Shown here in pieces: positions 35,719 through 44,242 of a stretch of 64,000 nucleotides of DNA. Made by a program: the position numbers and the translations under genes. Under the pieces are notes generated by a model. That model saw only the letters and a program-made list of their open reading frames with translations, did not search any database and was not told the origin of the DNA. This DNA comes from Polyangium sp. y55x31 (lineage in GTDB: Bacteria; Myxococcota_A; Polyangia; Polyangiales; Polyangiaceae), in contig NZ_JARZHG010000045.1 in the NCBI RefSeq assembly GCF_029946505.1, positions 25,843 to 89,842 on the forward strand, in the 5' to 3' direction. Each line of letters opens with the position of its first letter. Position 1 is the first letter of the stretch.

Positions 35719-35875
35719 CGGGCAGCGGGCGGACGCTCTCGACGAGGTCGATCGAGCCCTGCGCCACCGCGAGGCGCTCGGTCGGCGACAGGCTGAGCAT
35801 CCAGCGGATGAGCGAGCGATCGATCCCGTCGGCGTCGTAGGGATCCTGATCTGCTCCTACGAGGTCTTGCGGCAT
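35705..35875 (-). CDS. Small protein paired with nucleotidyltransferase
   Basis: This 56-residue protein starts at ATG 35875; an in-frame GTG at 35884 is an alternative. The sequence begins MPQDLVGADQDPYDADGIDR and includes SLSPTERLAVAQGSIDLVES, the Ser-Pro-x-Glu-Arg-Leu helix seen in short partner proteins of solitary nucleotidyltransferase genes. It is acidic and has no membrane segment. It lies 50 bp downstream of tsaD and overlaps the nucleotidyltransferase by 14 bp, so the two are probably co-translated. It may be the antitoxin or adaptor of the pair. Confidence 0.6.
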   Translation of the reverse strand: MPQDLVGADQDPYDADGIDRSLIRWMLSLSPTERLAVAQGSIDLVESVRPLPDGAG

Positions 35876-35925
35876 CTCGAACACGGTCTGGAGGTTATCA
35901 CGGGCGCGAGGGGCGGGGGAGAGCC

Positions 35926-36993
35926 TCACCGCAACCCCGCCCCCTTCCGCGTCACCCGTGGCAGCGCCGTCTTCGTCGAAGGCTCGAGCGCGAGGTCGTC
36001 CGCCTCCCCCGCCGCGAGCCGCAGCGCCCCCGCGTATGCGATCATCGCCGCATTGTCCGTGCAGCTCGCGAACGACGGCACGAAGAGCGCGATCTTCTGC
36101 CGCGCGCACGCCTCCGCCATCTTCGCGCGGAGCCCCCGGTTCGCCGCGACGCCCCCCGCGAGCACGATCCGCGGCACGCCCTCCACCTTCGCCGCGCGTA
36201 CCGCCTTGTCCACGAGCGTGCCCACGACCGACGCCTGGAACGCCGCGCAGAGGTCCGCCAGCGCTTGCCCCTCGGGCGGCTTGCCCAGCAACGCGACATG
36301 GCGCATGACCGCCGCCTTCACCCCCGAGAAGCTGAACTCCAGGCTCTCGCGATGCGCCATCGATCGCGGCACCGCATCCTTCGCCCGCGAAGCATCTCCC
36401 GTCGCCGCCAGCCGATCCACCACGGGGCCGCCCGGATACCCGAGGCCGAGAAGCTTCGCCGTCTTGTCGAACGCCTCGCCCGCGGCGTCGTCGCGCGTCG
36501 CCCCGAGCTCGCGGATCGCCGAGAGCTGCGGCGCATCCACGCGGTAGAGCGCCGTGTGCCCGCCCGAGGCCAGGAGCGCGATGAACGGGTACGACGGCAC
36601 GGGCGCCTCTGCCTCGGCCTCGCCGCGCCGCAGGAACACCGCGAGCAGGTGCCCGACGAGGTGGTCCACGCCGACGATCGGTTTTCCCGTCGTGAACGAC
36701 AGACCTTTCGCCGCCGAAAGACCCACGAGAAGCGCGCCGAGCAGCCCCGGACGCGAGGTGACCGCGATCCCGTCGACGTCGCCGGGCTTCATTTCGGCCC
36801 GCGCGAGCGCCTCGCGGATCACAGGCACGATGGCGCGCGCATGGTCGCGCGAGGCGATCTCCGGCACCACGCCGCCGTAGGGCGCGTGCGCCTCGACCTG
36901 GCTGCGTACGACGTCGGAGAGCACCACGCCGGTCTCCGTCACCACGGCCGCGGCCGTCTCGTCGCACGACGTCTCGATCCCTAGAACCCGCAT
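35926..36993 (-). CDS. tsaD: tRNA N6-threonylcarbamoyladenosine transferase
   Basis: This 355-residue protein is TsaD (YgjD/Gcp), which transfers threonylcarbamoyl from its adenylate to A37 of ANN-decoding tRNAs, with TsaB and TsaE as partners. It has the ASKHA start MRVLGIETSCDETAAAVV, the metal ligands HLVGH (His 111 and 115), LLASGGHTALY, and AGEAFDKTAKLLGLGYPGGP. The C-terminal ligand region FVPSFASCTDNAAMIAYAG is complete. Length is normal. Its start overlaps the stop of the upstream lipoprotein gene by 13 bp. tsaB and tsaE are not in the window. Confidence 0.97.
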   Translation of the reverse strand: MRVLGIETSCDETAAAVVTETGVVLSDVVRSQVEAHAPYGGVVPEIASRDHARAIVPVIREALARAEMKPGDVDGIAVTSRPGLLGALLVGLSAAKGLSFTTGKPIVGVDHLVGHLLAVFLRRGEAEAEAPVPSYPFIALLASGGHTALYRVDAPQLSAIRELGATRDDAAGEAFDKTAKLLGLGYPGGPVVDRLAATGDASRAKDAVPRSMAHRESLEFSFSGVKAAVMRHVALLGKPPEGQALADLCAAFQASVVGTLVDKAVRAAKVEGVPRIVLAGGVAANRGLRAKMAEACARQKIALFVPSFASCTDNAAMIAYAGALRLAAGEADDLALEPSTKTALPRVTRKGAGLR

Positions 36994-37553
36994 TGACCCT
37001 CCCGGCGCACCAGCGAAAACATGCCGAAGATCGGCCGCCGTCCCTCGTCCGCGCCCGGATCCTCGGAGCCCGCGCGCACGAGCCGTACCTCGACGCCGCC
37101 GTCGGAGCGGAGCGACAGGAACGCGAGCATCGACTCGGCCATGGGCTCGCTCGGCGAGACCGCGAAGAGCGTGTTCCGCTCCCGACCGTCGCCCATCTCG
37201 AACTGCGAGAGCGGATCGTGCGCGAGCGGCGGGATCGGGCGGAGCTCGGCGCCGTCAAAGAGCCGCCGCTCGGGCCGCGTCTGCGTCGCAGCCTCGAACG
37301 TCCAGAGCCTGCCCGGCGATTCGTCGCCGTCGAGCCGGTTCGCGTCGAGCGTCAGGCGCATCTGCACGCGGGGGCTGAGCCCCTCGCGAAAAGGGCTGCC
37401 GAGCGTGATGGCGCCGCAGTACGCCTCGTGCGGGCCCGTGGAGAAGCGCGCGACGTCGTTGCATCCGGAGGCGGCCCCAGCAGCGAGGATCAGCGCGAAA
37501 AGAGGGCCTCGTCGCGCCCGCTTCCTGCTTTCCCTCGGCCTACCCGTGAGCAT
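36981..37553 (-). CDS. Lipoprotein, unknown function
   Basis: This 190-residue protein starts at ATG 37553. A twin-Arg-rich N-terminus (RPRESRKRARRGP) leads into a hydrophobic stretch ending in AASGC (Cys near 31), a lipobox. The mature protein has beta-rich segments (FSTGPHEAYCGAITLGSPFR, RVQMRLTLDANRLD, SLRSDGGVEVRLVRAG) and three further Cys residues. It ends RREGQCGF with a terminal Phe. No family is recognised. It overlaps tsaD by 13 bp and is divergent from the PAS/STAS sensor gene with 76 bp between starts. Confidence 0.72.
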   Translation of the reverse strand: MLTGRPRESRKRARRGPLFALILAAGAASGCNDVARFSTGPHEAYCGAITLGSPFREGLSPRVQMRLTLDANRLDGDESPGRLWTFEAATQTRPERRLFDGAELRPIPPLAHDPLSQFEMGDGRERNTLFAVSPSEPMAESMLAFLSLRSDGGVEVRLVRAGSEDPGADEGRRPIFGMFSLVRREGQCGF

Positions 37554-37629
37554 CGGCGCGGATTGTGCCTTCGCCCCCCCTCTCCCGCCACCCCTCTCCG
37601 CGCGCCCTTGGTAGACTGCCCACCCTTCG

Positions 37630-39207
37630 ATGGAAACCCAAGCCCAAGGCCCCAGGATCGATCCGCAGGAGTTTTTCGACAAGGCACCGGCCTTGTTCTG
37701 CGTCCTCGACTCCGACAACCGGATTTACCAGCCGAACGGGGCCTGGGAACGCGTGACGGGGTTCTCGCTCGAGGCCCTCGAAGGCATGCGGCTCGAAGAC
37801 CGTTTGCACCCCGAGGACCGGGACCCGGCCCGGCGCACCTCGCGCATCTCGGTCGAGGCCCAGGGCGCGATCGTACAGGAGACGCGTTTCCGTTGCGCAG
37901 ATGACACGTTCAAGTGGCTCGAATGGACCATGCGCGTGGTCTTCGAGCGGGGGCTCGTGTTCTGCTGCGCGCGATCCATCGAGCAGCCGCGGCGCGCCAC
38001 CGTCACCGCCGCGCGGCGCCTCGAAGCCTACCTGCGAAGGGCCCCCGTCGCGATGATCGAGACCGAGGTCGGCCGCGGGGTCGTCGAGTGGAGCTCCGGC
38101 GCCGAGCGGATCTTCGGCTACACGCGGAGCGAGGCGCTCGGTCGAAAGCTCGTCGACCTCATCGTGGCCGAGCCGCAACGCGAGACGGTGCTCGACGCCG
38201 CATACGCGATCCGCGAAGGCCGCATCCCCTCGGGGCGCGCCTCCGCGTCGGAGAACATCACGAAGGATGGCCGCAGGGTCGTGTGTGAATGGCACAACGC
38301 GCCGCTCGCCGACGAGGAGGGGCGCGTGCGCGGGGTCCTCTCCATCGCCCTCGACCGGACCGAGATCGAGCGCGAGCGCGCGCGGGCCGAGGAGAGCCTC
38401 GCGCGGTTCGAGCTGCTCATGCGCGGCTCGAAGAACGGCCTCTGGGATTACGTGCCCACGGATCCGAAGAACCCCGCCGATCCCGATCAGCCGATCTTCG
38501 TGTCCGACGGGCTCACGCGGCTGCTCGGCATCACGGCGGAGGCCGCGCCGAAGGTGATCCGCGAGTGGGATGCGTTCGTGCACCCGGACGACCGAGAGCT
38601 CGCGGCGAAGCTCTTCGCCGAGCACATCGCGTCGCGCAAGGACGAGACGTACTTCGAGGGCCGGCTCCTCCGCGGGGACGGCTCGTACCTGTGGGTGGCG
38701 AGCACGTTCCAATCGCTCTGGAGCGAGAGCGGCGAGCTTTTGCGGCTGGCCAGCGCGATCGTGGACATCACCGAGCGCAAGGACACCGAGGCCGAGCTCC
38801 GCGACAAACTCGCGCTCATCGAGCGCCAAGCCGCGTCGATCCGGGAGCTCTCGACGCCCATCCTGGAGGTGCAGGAGGGCGTTTTGTGTTTGCCCGTGGT
38901 GGGCGTGGTCGACAGCGGGCGCGCCGCCGAGATGATGGATGCCGCGCTCGGGAGCGTGGTGGATCTGCAGGCGCGGTTCTTGATCATCGACCTCACGGGC
39001 GTGCCGGTGCTCGACACGAGCACGGCCGATCGCCTGCTTGCGATCGCCCGCGCCGCGAGCCTCGTCGGCGCGAAGACCGTGATCACCGGCCTCCGGCCCG
39101 CCGTCGCGCAGACCGTGGTGACCCTCGGGGTCGCGATGGGCGAGGTGAAGACGCTCAGGAACCTGAAGGACGGCCTCCGGTACTGTCTGCGCGAGGCCAG
39201 CCGGTGA
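37630..39207 (+). CDS. RsbR-like sensor: three PAS domains and STAS
   Basis: This 525-residue cytoplasmic protein has PAS domains at about 13-115, 130-255 and 262-385 (IYQPNGAWERVTGFSLEALE; RIFGYTRSEALGRKLVDLIV; LTRLLGITAEAAPKVIREWD) and an RsbR-type STAS domain at about 405-520. Both phospho-acceptor threonines of RsbR are kept: Thr 463 (VPVLDTSTA) and Thr 495 (PAVAQTVV). In stressosomes such proteins, with RsbS, hold the RsbT kinase, but neither rsbS nor rsbT is here. The sensor end of the large pseudo-ATPase protein at 22092-26378 has the same linker (RTLSTPLLDVWDG versus RELSTPILEVQEG) and STAS type. Confidence 0.92.
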   Translation: METQAQGPRIDPQEFFDKAPALFCVLDSDNRIYQPNGAWERVTGFSLEALEGMRLEDRLHPEDRDPARRTSRISVEAQGAIVQETRFRCADDTFKWLEWTMRVVFERGLVFCCARSIEQPRRATVTAARRLEAYLRRAPVAMIETEVGRGVVEWSSGAERIFGYTRSEALGRKLVDLIVAEPQRETVLDAAYAIREGRIPSGRASASENITKDGRRVVCEWHNAPLADEEGRVRGVLSIALDRTEIERERARAEESLARFELLMRGSKNGLWDYVPTDPKNPADPDQPIFVSDGLTRLLGITAEAAPKVIREWDAFVHPDDRELAAKLFAEHIASRKDETYFEGRLLRGDGSYLWVASTFQSLWSESGELLRLASAIVDITERKDTEAELRDKLALIERQAASIRELSTPILEVQEGVLCLPVVGVVDSGRAAEMMDAALGSVVDLQARFLIIDLTGVPVLDTSTADRLLAIARAASLVGAKTVITGLRPAVAQTVVTLGVAMGEVKTLRNLKDGLRYCLREASR

Positions 39208-40407
39208 TCACCCCTCCGCGGGCGCCTGTTCCACCGAGCGCTCGACCCCGCGGCGCTGGAGCGCGAGCAGGAGCCCGAGCAGGCTGAAGCCGGCGCAGAG
39301 GAGGCCATACATCACGACCTCTCCGCGACCGATGAGCCAGCCGGCCGCCGCGGGCCCCGCGATCTGCGCGAGGCTGCCGAGCGACTGGCTCACGCCGAGG
39401 ACCGTGCCTTGTTCGTCCTTGCTGACGCTCTTCGTGATGAGCGTCGTCACGCTCGGACGCACCACGGCCGCGCCAAACGAGCCGAGCACCACGAGCACCA
39501 GCAAAAACCCGAGGTTCGTCGCCAGGCCGAGCAGGCAATAGCCGAGGACCATGGTCCCGAGGCCAATCGCAGTGAGCCGCTCCTCGCCGAGCTTCTTGAC
39601 GAGCCGCTTGAGGAGCCCGCCCTGCACGATCGCGCCGATGAGCCCCGAGAGGCCGAAGATGAGGCCCGCCTGGTGCAGCTCGTAGTTGAACTGGCGCTTG
39701 AGGTAGACGCCGAGCGCGCCCGTGAGCGCAGCAAACGAGATGCTGAAGAAGAAGAACTCGGCGAGGTGCTTGCGAGGCCCAGGGCGCGCGAGATACTCGG
39801 CCATCCCCGAGAGGCGCCGGCCCGTCTGGGCCGTGGGCTTGCGCGCCGGGAGGAAAAACGCCGTGAGCAGGATGGCGAGCAAGCTGAGCCCGGCGGCCGC
39901 GAGCGTGGGCGGCTTGTACTTGAAGAGCGGATCGGGGTCGTCGCGGAAGAGGTACGTGAGCAGCGCCGTGATGCCAGGGCCGAGCAAGAAGCCCGTGCCG
40001 AAGGCGATCCCGAAGAAGCCGAAGGCCTGCGTGCGCTCTTCGTTCGGCTTCGTGACGTCGGAGATGTACGCCTGAGCAATGCTGAGGTTGCCCGCCGTGA
40101 GGCCCGCGATGATACGTCCGACGAAGAGCATCTCGAGGCTATGGGCCGCCGCGAGCGTGAGCCAGCCGATGAGCGTGCCCGCCTGGCTGAGCAGGAGGAC
40201 AGGCTTTCGGCCGATACGATCGGAGAGCCGGCCGAGCATCGGGCCGGAGACGAACATCGCCGCCGCATAAACCGAGGTCAAAAGCGTCGCCTGGAAATCC
40301 GACGCGCCGTAGTCCTTCGCGTAATACGGCAAAAGCGGGAGGATGAGCGTCAGGCCGAGGACGTCGACGAAGACGGTGAGGAATATCGGCAAAAGCGGAG
40401 ATCGCAT
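39208..40407 (-). CDS. MFS drug exporter, TetA-like
   Basis: This 399-residue protein starts at ATG 40407. Twelve hydrophobic helices are visible. FVDVLGLTLILPLLPYYA in helix 1 and the loop 2-3 motif GRLSDRIGRKPVLL are those of the DHA1/TetA drug:proton antiporter group. The reading frame stays open upstream into palindromic composite B, but that part is not protein-like. The substrate is unknown. Its stop (39208-39210) directly abuts the stop of the convergent sensor gene, the two making TGATCA. Confidence 0.92.
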   Translation of the reverse strand: MRSPLLPIFLTVFVDVLGLTLILPLLPYYAKDYGASDFQATLLTSVYAAAMFVSGPMLGRLSDRIGRKPVLLLSQAGTLIGWLTLAAAHSLEMLFVGRIIAGLTAGNLSIAQAYISDVTKPNEERTQAFGFFGIAFGTGFLLGPGITALLTYLFRDDPDPLFKYKPPTLAAAGLSLLAILLTAFFLPARKPTAQTGRRLSGMAEYLARPGPRKHLAEFFFFSISFAALTGALGVYLKRQFNYELHQAGLIFGLSGLIGAIVQGGLLKRLVKKLGEERLTAIGLGTMVLGYCLLGLATNLGFLLVLVVLGSFGAAVVRPSVTTLITKSVSKDEQGTVLGVSQSLGSLAQIAGPAAAGWLIGRGEVVMYGLLCAGFSLLGLLLALQRRGVERSVEQAPAEG

Positions 40408-40559
40408 CAACGGCTCGCCTCGTTCGTACGGCGCGCCACGAGGCGGTTCGGGTGGCGCTGGGCGCGCATCCTGACACAGGCGCCACGAACATGCCCTTCC
40501 GTTGCGTGAACTTCTCGGGGGAAATGCCCCGATCCGCCAGGTCATCCAGGGCCGTGGAG

Positions 40560-40860
40560 CCGGGGCGCTGCCCCGGACCCCGCGGGGGCTGTCCGCCCCT
40601 CGACCCGGACCAGGCACGGCCTGGACCGAGGGCGGAAGAACTGCGCGATGCGCAGTTCTTCCGACGGGCCAGTGGCAAGACCTTGGAGGTGCGTTTCGAG
40701 CTGAACCGTCAGCGCGGCTGTTTTGTTGGCAGGGACGTCGCCGGTCTGGCCCGTTCGATGAACTGCGCATCGCGCAGTTCATCGACCCCGAGTCCAGCGC
40801 TTGCGCTGGTTCGGGTCCAGGGGCGAACAGCCCCTGGTCGGGTCCGGGGTGAAACCCCGG
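40560..40860. repeat. Composite modular palindromic element B
   Basis: The same architecture as composite A. Left module: hairpin I 40560-40576 (CCGGGGC/GCCCCGG), II 40585-40599, III 40610-40624 (CCAGGC/GCCTGG), IV 40633-40663 (14-bp arms, GAT loop). Right module inverted: IV 40755-40785 (14-bp arms, ATC loop), III 40794-40809 (CCAGCGC/GCGCTGG), II 40817-40837 (CCAGGGGC/GCCCCTGG), I 40844-40860 (CCGGGGT/ACCCCGG). The centre has ACGGGCCAG near 40664 facing CTGGCCCGT near 40746. The right edge is 7 nt from the speA stop. Outside the element, 40408-40559 holds no gene; it contains a small hairpin TCGGGG/CCCCGA at 40515-40532. Confidence 0.85.
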
Positions 40861-40867
40861 CGCTACC

Positions 40868-42802
40868 TCAGAAGCTCAGATACGTCTGATCTTTGAGGCC
40901 GCGCTCGTAATCGGCGAGCAGGCGCATGCCTTCGGTGGGCTTCAAGAGATCCTGCTTGATTGCGCCGTCGACCTGGGCCTTCACCTTTGCGATGAGGCTC
41001 TGCGTGTCGTACTGCGTCATCGCGAGGACCTCGCGGATCTGGTTCCCTGCGATCGTCTCCTCGATGTAGTAGCCGCACTCCTCGTCGTCATCGAGGAAGA
41101 CGTGCACCTCGTTCACCCGGCCGAACAGGTTGTGGATGTCGCCCATGATGTCCTGGTAGGCGCCGGTGAGGAAGATGCCGAGGTAGTACGGCTCGTCGCC
41201 GCGTAGTGCGTGGAGTGGCAGCGTCTCCTTCACGTCGGAGAGGTCGATGAACTTCGAGACCTTGCCCTCCGAGTCGCACGTGATGTCGACGAGCGTGCTC
41301 TCTGCTCCAGGCCGCTCGTGCAGCCGGTGGATCGGCACGACGGGGAAGAGCGCGCCGAGTGCCCAGTGATCGAGCAGCGACTGGAACACCGAGAAGTTGC
41401 AGATGTACTGGTCGGCGAGCTTGTTGCGCAGCTCGACGACGTCCTCGGGGATCTCCGCGGGGTCGAGCGCCATGATGAGCTTCTGCATGCGCTCGGCCGT
41501 CTCCCAGAACAGGGCCTCGACTCGCGCCTTCACGTCGAGGTTGAGCAGGCCGAGCTCGAACATCTTCTGCGACTCCTCCTTCACCTGGAGGATGTCGTGC
41601 CACGACTCGGCGAGGTTCTGGACGGAGAGGTTGTCGCGCGTGTCGAGCAGGTTCCGGATGAGCTTGTGCTCCTCCGTCTGGATGTCGATCGGCGCCTCTG
41701 GGGTCTTCTCGATCGAGCCGAACGCTTGCACCACGAGCACCGAGTGGTGCGCGACGATCGCGCGCCCCGATTCGCTCACGATGTTCGGGTGCGGCACCTT
41801 CTCGTCGTCGCAGATGTCCGCGATGTTGAAGACGATGTCGCGCGCGTACTCCTCGACGGAGTAGTTCATCGACGAGTGGAACGTCGAGCGTGAGCCGTCG
41901 TAGTCGATCGCGAGGCCGCCGCCGACGTCCATGTACTCGATGCGATGGCCCATCTTGCGGAGCTTGGCGTAGTGCCGCGCCGCCTCGCGCACTGCGCGCT
42001 TGATGACGAGGATGTCGGGGACCTGCGAGCCGATGTGGAAGTGCAGGAGCTTGAACGCCGAGCTCATGCCTGCCTCTGCGAGGATCCCGCAGGCTGCGAG
42101 GATCTCCGCCGTCGACAGGCCGAACTTCGCGTGCTCGCCGCCGCTCTCGGCCCACTTGCCGGCGCCTTGCGTCATGAGCCGGACGCGGAGGCCGAGCATC
42201 GGCTCCACGTTCATTTCCTTTGCAACACGAACGATCGTCCGCACCTCGGAGAGCTTCTCCGCGACGAGGATGACCTTCTTGCCGAGCTTGCGGCCGATCA
42301 TCGCGGTGCGGATGAAGTTCTCGTCTTTGTAGCCGTTGCAGACGATGAGCGACTCGTTGTCGGTGTGGACGCTGAGCCCTGCGAAGAGCTCGGGCTTCGA
42401 GCCGACCTCGAGGCCGTAGTGGTAGGTCCGGCCTGCCTCGAGGATCTCCTCCACGACCTCCTTGAGCTGGTTCACCTTGATCGGGAACACGCCGCGGTAG
42501 GTGCCGCGGAACTTGAGGTCGGAGATCGCGCGGTTGAACGCCTCGTTCAGCGTTCGCACGCGGTGGTGCAAGAGATCTTGGAAGCGGATCAGGAGCGGGG
42601 TGCGCAGGCCCTGATCACGCGCCTCTTCGACGACGTCGATGAGGGCGATCTTGCGACCTCGATCCTGGAGGGGCGCCGCCGTGATGTTCCCTGTGGGGGT
42701 CACGTCGAAGTAGCCGCGGCCCCAGCGGTCGATCATGTAAAGGGCCTTCGCGTCGTCGGTGCTCCACGCGTCGGTGTCGGTGTCGTGATGGCTGCTGGTC
42801 AA
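40868..42802 (-). CDS. speA: Biosynthetic arginine decarboxylase
   Basis: This 644-residue PLP enzyme (fold III) converts arginine to agmatine and CO2 as the first step of a polyamine route. Lys 109 in FPIKVNQ binds PLP; HFHIGSQVPDI, YMDVGGGLAIDYDG and IVSESGRAIVAHHS form the cofactor pocket, and ITCDSEGKVSKFI supplies the partner-subunit substrate site. Length and C-terminal domain are as in E. coli SpeA. The start is TTG 42802 with GGGAG about 10 nt upstream. The leader carries two stem-loops. speB is not seen, although a spermidine-synthase-like fusion lies 30 kb away. The 3' end is 7 nt from composite element B. Confidence 0.97.
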   Translation of the reverse strand: MTSSHHDTDTDAWSTDDAKALYMIDRWGRGYFDVTPTGNITAAPLQDRGRKIALIDVVEEARDQGLRTPLLIRFQDLLHHRVRTLNEAFNRAISDLKFRGTYRGVFPIKVNQLKEVVEEILEAGRTYHYGLEVGSKPELFAGLSVHTDNESLIVCNGYKDENFIRTAMIGRKLGKKVILVAEKLSEVRTIVRVAKEMNVEPMLGLRVRLMTQGAGKWAESGGEHAKFGLSTAEILAACGILAEAGMSSAFKLLHFHIGSQVPDILVIKRAVREAARHYAKLRKMGHRIEYMDVGGGLAIDYDGSRSTFHSSMNYSVEEYARDIVFNIADICDDEKVPHPNIVSESGRAIVAHHSVLVVQAFGSIEKTPEAPIDIQTEEHKLIRNLLDTRDNLSVQNLAESWHDILQVKEESQKMFELGLLNLDVKARVEALFWETAERMQKLIMALDPAEIPEDVVELRNKLADQYICNFSVFQSLLDHWALGALFPVVPIHRLHERPGAESTLVDITCDSEGKVSKFIDLSDVKETLPLHALRGDEPYYLGIFLTGAYQDIMGDIHNLFGRVNEVHVFLDDDEECGYYIEETIAGNQIREVLAMTQYDTQSLIAKVKAQVDGAIKQDLLKPTEGMRLLADYERGLKDQTYLSF

Positions 42803-42862
42803 CGTCTTCGTCTCCCTTGGGACCCGAGGGCCATGGCCCTTGCGCGACGTGTACGGGGCAGA

Positions 42863-42887
42863 GCTCCCTCGCAGCGCGCGAGGGAGC
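42863..42887 (-). promoter_or_regulatory. Stem-loop in the speA leader
   Basis: GCTCCCTCGC pairs with GCGAGGGAGC around a 5-nt loop, about 60 nt before the speA start. A perfect palindrome, AGGGCCATGGCCCT, lies closer to the start at 42827-42840. No U-run follows the stem, so it is a structured leader or a weak terminator for the upstream small gene. Confidence 0.45.
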
Positions 42888-42919
42888 CAGGGGCGGCTTT
42901 GAACGTGAAATGCTGTGCG

Positions 42920-42947
42920 ACGGACGTCGGTCTTCCGGTACGTCCGT
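42920..42947 (-). promoter_or_regulatory. Second stem-loop upstream of speA
   Basis: ACGGACGT and ACGTCCGT pair around a 12-nt loop, about 118 nt before the speA start. It could be part of the leader, or an operator-type inverted repeat if transcription begins between it and the gene. Nothing else is recognised in 42803-43050. Confidence 0.4.
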
Positions 42948-43050
42948 GCTGCGGCTCAATACGCCAGGAAGGCCGAACCTTCAAGGGTAGGGTGTGGTGC
43001 CGAGAGGACGGGACAGACGGACGGGAGGAGGAGGCAGGAGAGGAGCCGGC

Positions 43051-43419
43051 TCAGGCCTTGGTGGCGGCGGCGGCCTTGGCGCGCTTCGAGGCGGCCTTGT
43101 ACTGGTCGTACAGGCGCGGGACCGGGTAGGCCTCGAGGCGCGTGCGGTAGCCCGCGTCCTTCGACCGGTTCTCGGCCGTCAGGATGGCGTCGATGAGCTT
43201 GGCCCGGGTGCCGAACTTCTCCTTGACCTCGGAGAAGGTGGCGTGGAGGCGCAGGAGCTTGGCGTTCGAGACGTGATCGAGGCCCTTGTCGCCGCCGCGG
43301 TCCGCGTTCGTACGGCCGACCCAGAGGTCCTCCGTCATGAAGCCCTTGACCGCCTCGACGAGCTTGGCCTTGTCGCCGAACTTCTCCTTGACGATCGTGA
43401 GCGGTGCCTTGCGTGCCAT
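43051..43419 (-). CDS. Small basic protein with internal duplication
   Basis: This 122-residue protein starts at ATG 43419 with a strong RBS (GGAGGAAAG, 3 nt before the start). Two copies of a helix motif are present: TIVKEKFGDKAKLVEAVKGF (residues 8-27) and SEVKEKFGTRAKLIDAILTA (about 63-82). The C-terminal tail (KAASKRAKAAAATKA) is Lys/Ala-rich like histone-H1-type or DNA-binding tails. No family name is offered. The strong RBS and basic charge suggest an abundant nucleic-acid-associated protein; this is an inference. It precedes speA on the same strand by 248 bp. Confidence 0.8.
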   Translation of the reverse strand: MARKAPLTIVKEKFGDKAKLVEAVKGFMTEDLWVGRTNADRGGDKGLDHVSNAKLLRLHATFSEVKEKFGTRAKLIDAILTAENRSKDAGYRTRLEAYPVPRLYDQYKAASKRAKAAAATKA

Positions 43420-43697
43420 GTCTTTCCTCCGGTGTTGCGCGAGATCACTCGCACGGTGATGGGGTAAGGGGCGCCATGTAGCAGACAGGTCGGGGGGAGC
43501 GCAAGAGAGGGCCGGGAGGGCGACCCGGGCACACGGTTTTGCCTGGGCTCGCCGGGCCTCGAAAGGCCGAGCCCGAGGGGCGAGTCTGGCAGGAAAAACC
43601 TTCGGGTGCGCGCGCGACGCTTGCGGGCGGTGCGTGGCCTCGCCACGTAGCCCCCCGAGGGCGTGGCGCCCTCCAGGGGACGAAAGGAAGAGCGGAC

Positions 43698-44192
43698 ATG
43701 GACGAGAAGATCATCCAGTGTCTGAACGAGCTCATCGCGCTCGATCTCGCGTGCGCAGCGGCCTACGAGGTCGCGCGCGGGGTCTGCAAGGACGAGGAGA
43801 TCCAGGGGAAGTTCGCCGAGTTCCGCGAGGACCATCTGCGGCATGTGGCCGAGCTCGGCGAGCACGTGCGGCGCGCGGGCGTCGAGCCGCCGAGCGCGCT
43901 CGATACGAAGGGCGTGATCATCCAGGGCTTCACCACGCTCGCCTCGCAGGAGGATCGGACGGCGGTGCTCGCGATGCGCGGCAACGAGGAGCTTTCGAAC
44001 AACGCGTACGCGTCGGCGCTGCAAGCGGGGGTGCCGGAGGAGCTGCGCTCGCTCATCGCGGCGAACTTCGAGGACGAACGGCGGCACATGAGCTGGATCC
44101 GCGGCGCCGTCTTGCTCCGCGGATGGGACGTCGAGCAGCCGGAGCTCCGCGAGCTCTCGGCTGAAGCTCGAGGGACCCGTCGGGCTGCCTGA
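43698..44192 (+). CDS. Ferritin-like protein, DUF2383-type
   Basis: This 164-residue protein starts at ATG 43698, with GGAAG 7 bases upstream. It is a four-helix protein: ECLNELIALDLACAAAYEVA-type first helix (QCLNELIALDLACAAAYEV), EFREDHLRHVAELGEHVRRA second, and FEDERRHMSWIRGAVLL fourth. Glu and His residues stand at ferritin-like ligand positions (ExxxH in REDHLRH, EDERRH), so a di-metal site is possible, though family members vary. The function is unknown. The 278-bp divergent region towards 43419 is GC-rich and shows no gene. Confidence 0.82.
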   Translation: MDEKIIQCLNELIALDLACAAAYEVARGVCKDEEIQGKFAEFREDHLRHVAELGEHVRRAGVEPPSALDTKGVIIQGFTTLASQEDRTAVLAMRGNEELSNNAYASALQAGVPEELRSLIAANFEDERRHMSWIRGAVLLRGWDVEQPELRELSAEARGTRRAA

Positions 44193-44242
44193 GCGCCCCG
44201 CGCGAAGGCGCGTCGCGTGCCTTCGGTGATACGCTCCCACCC

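Noticed and set aside
40408..40782. N-terminal extension of the MFS exporter
   Set aside because: The extension is coded by palindromic composite B and is not protein-like; ATG 40407 gives a normal first helix.
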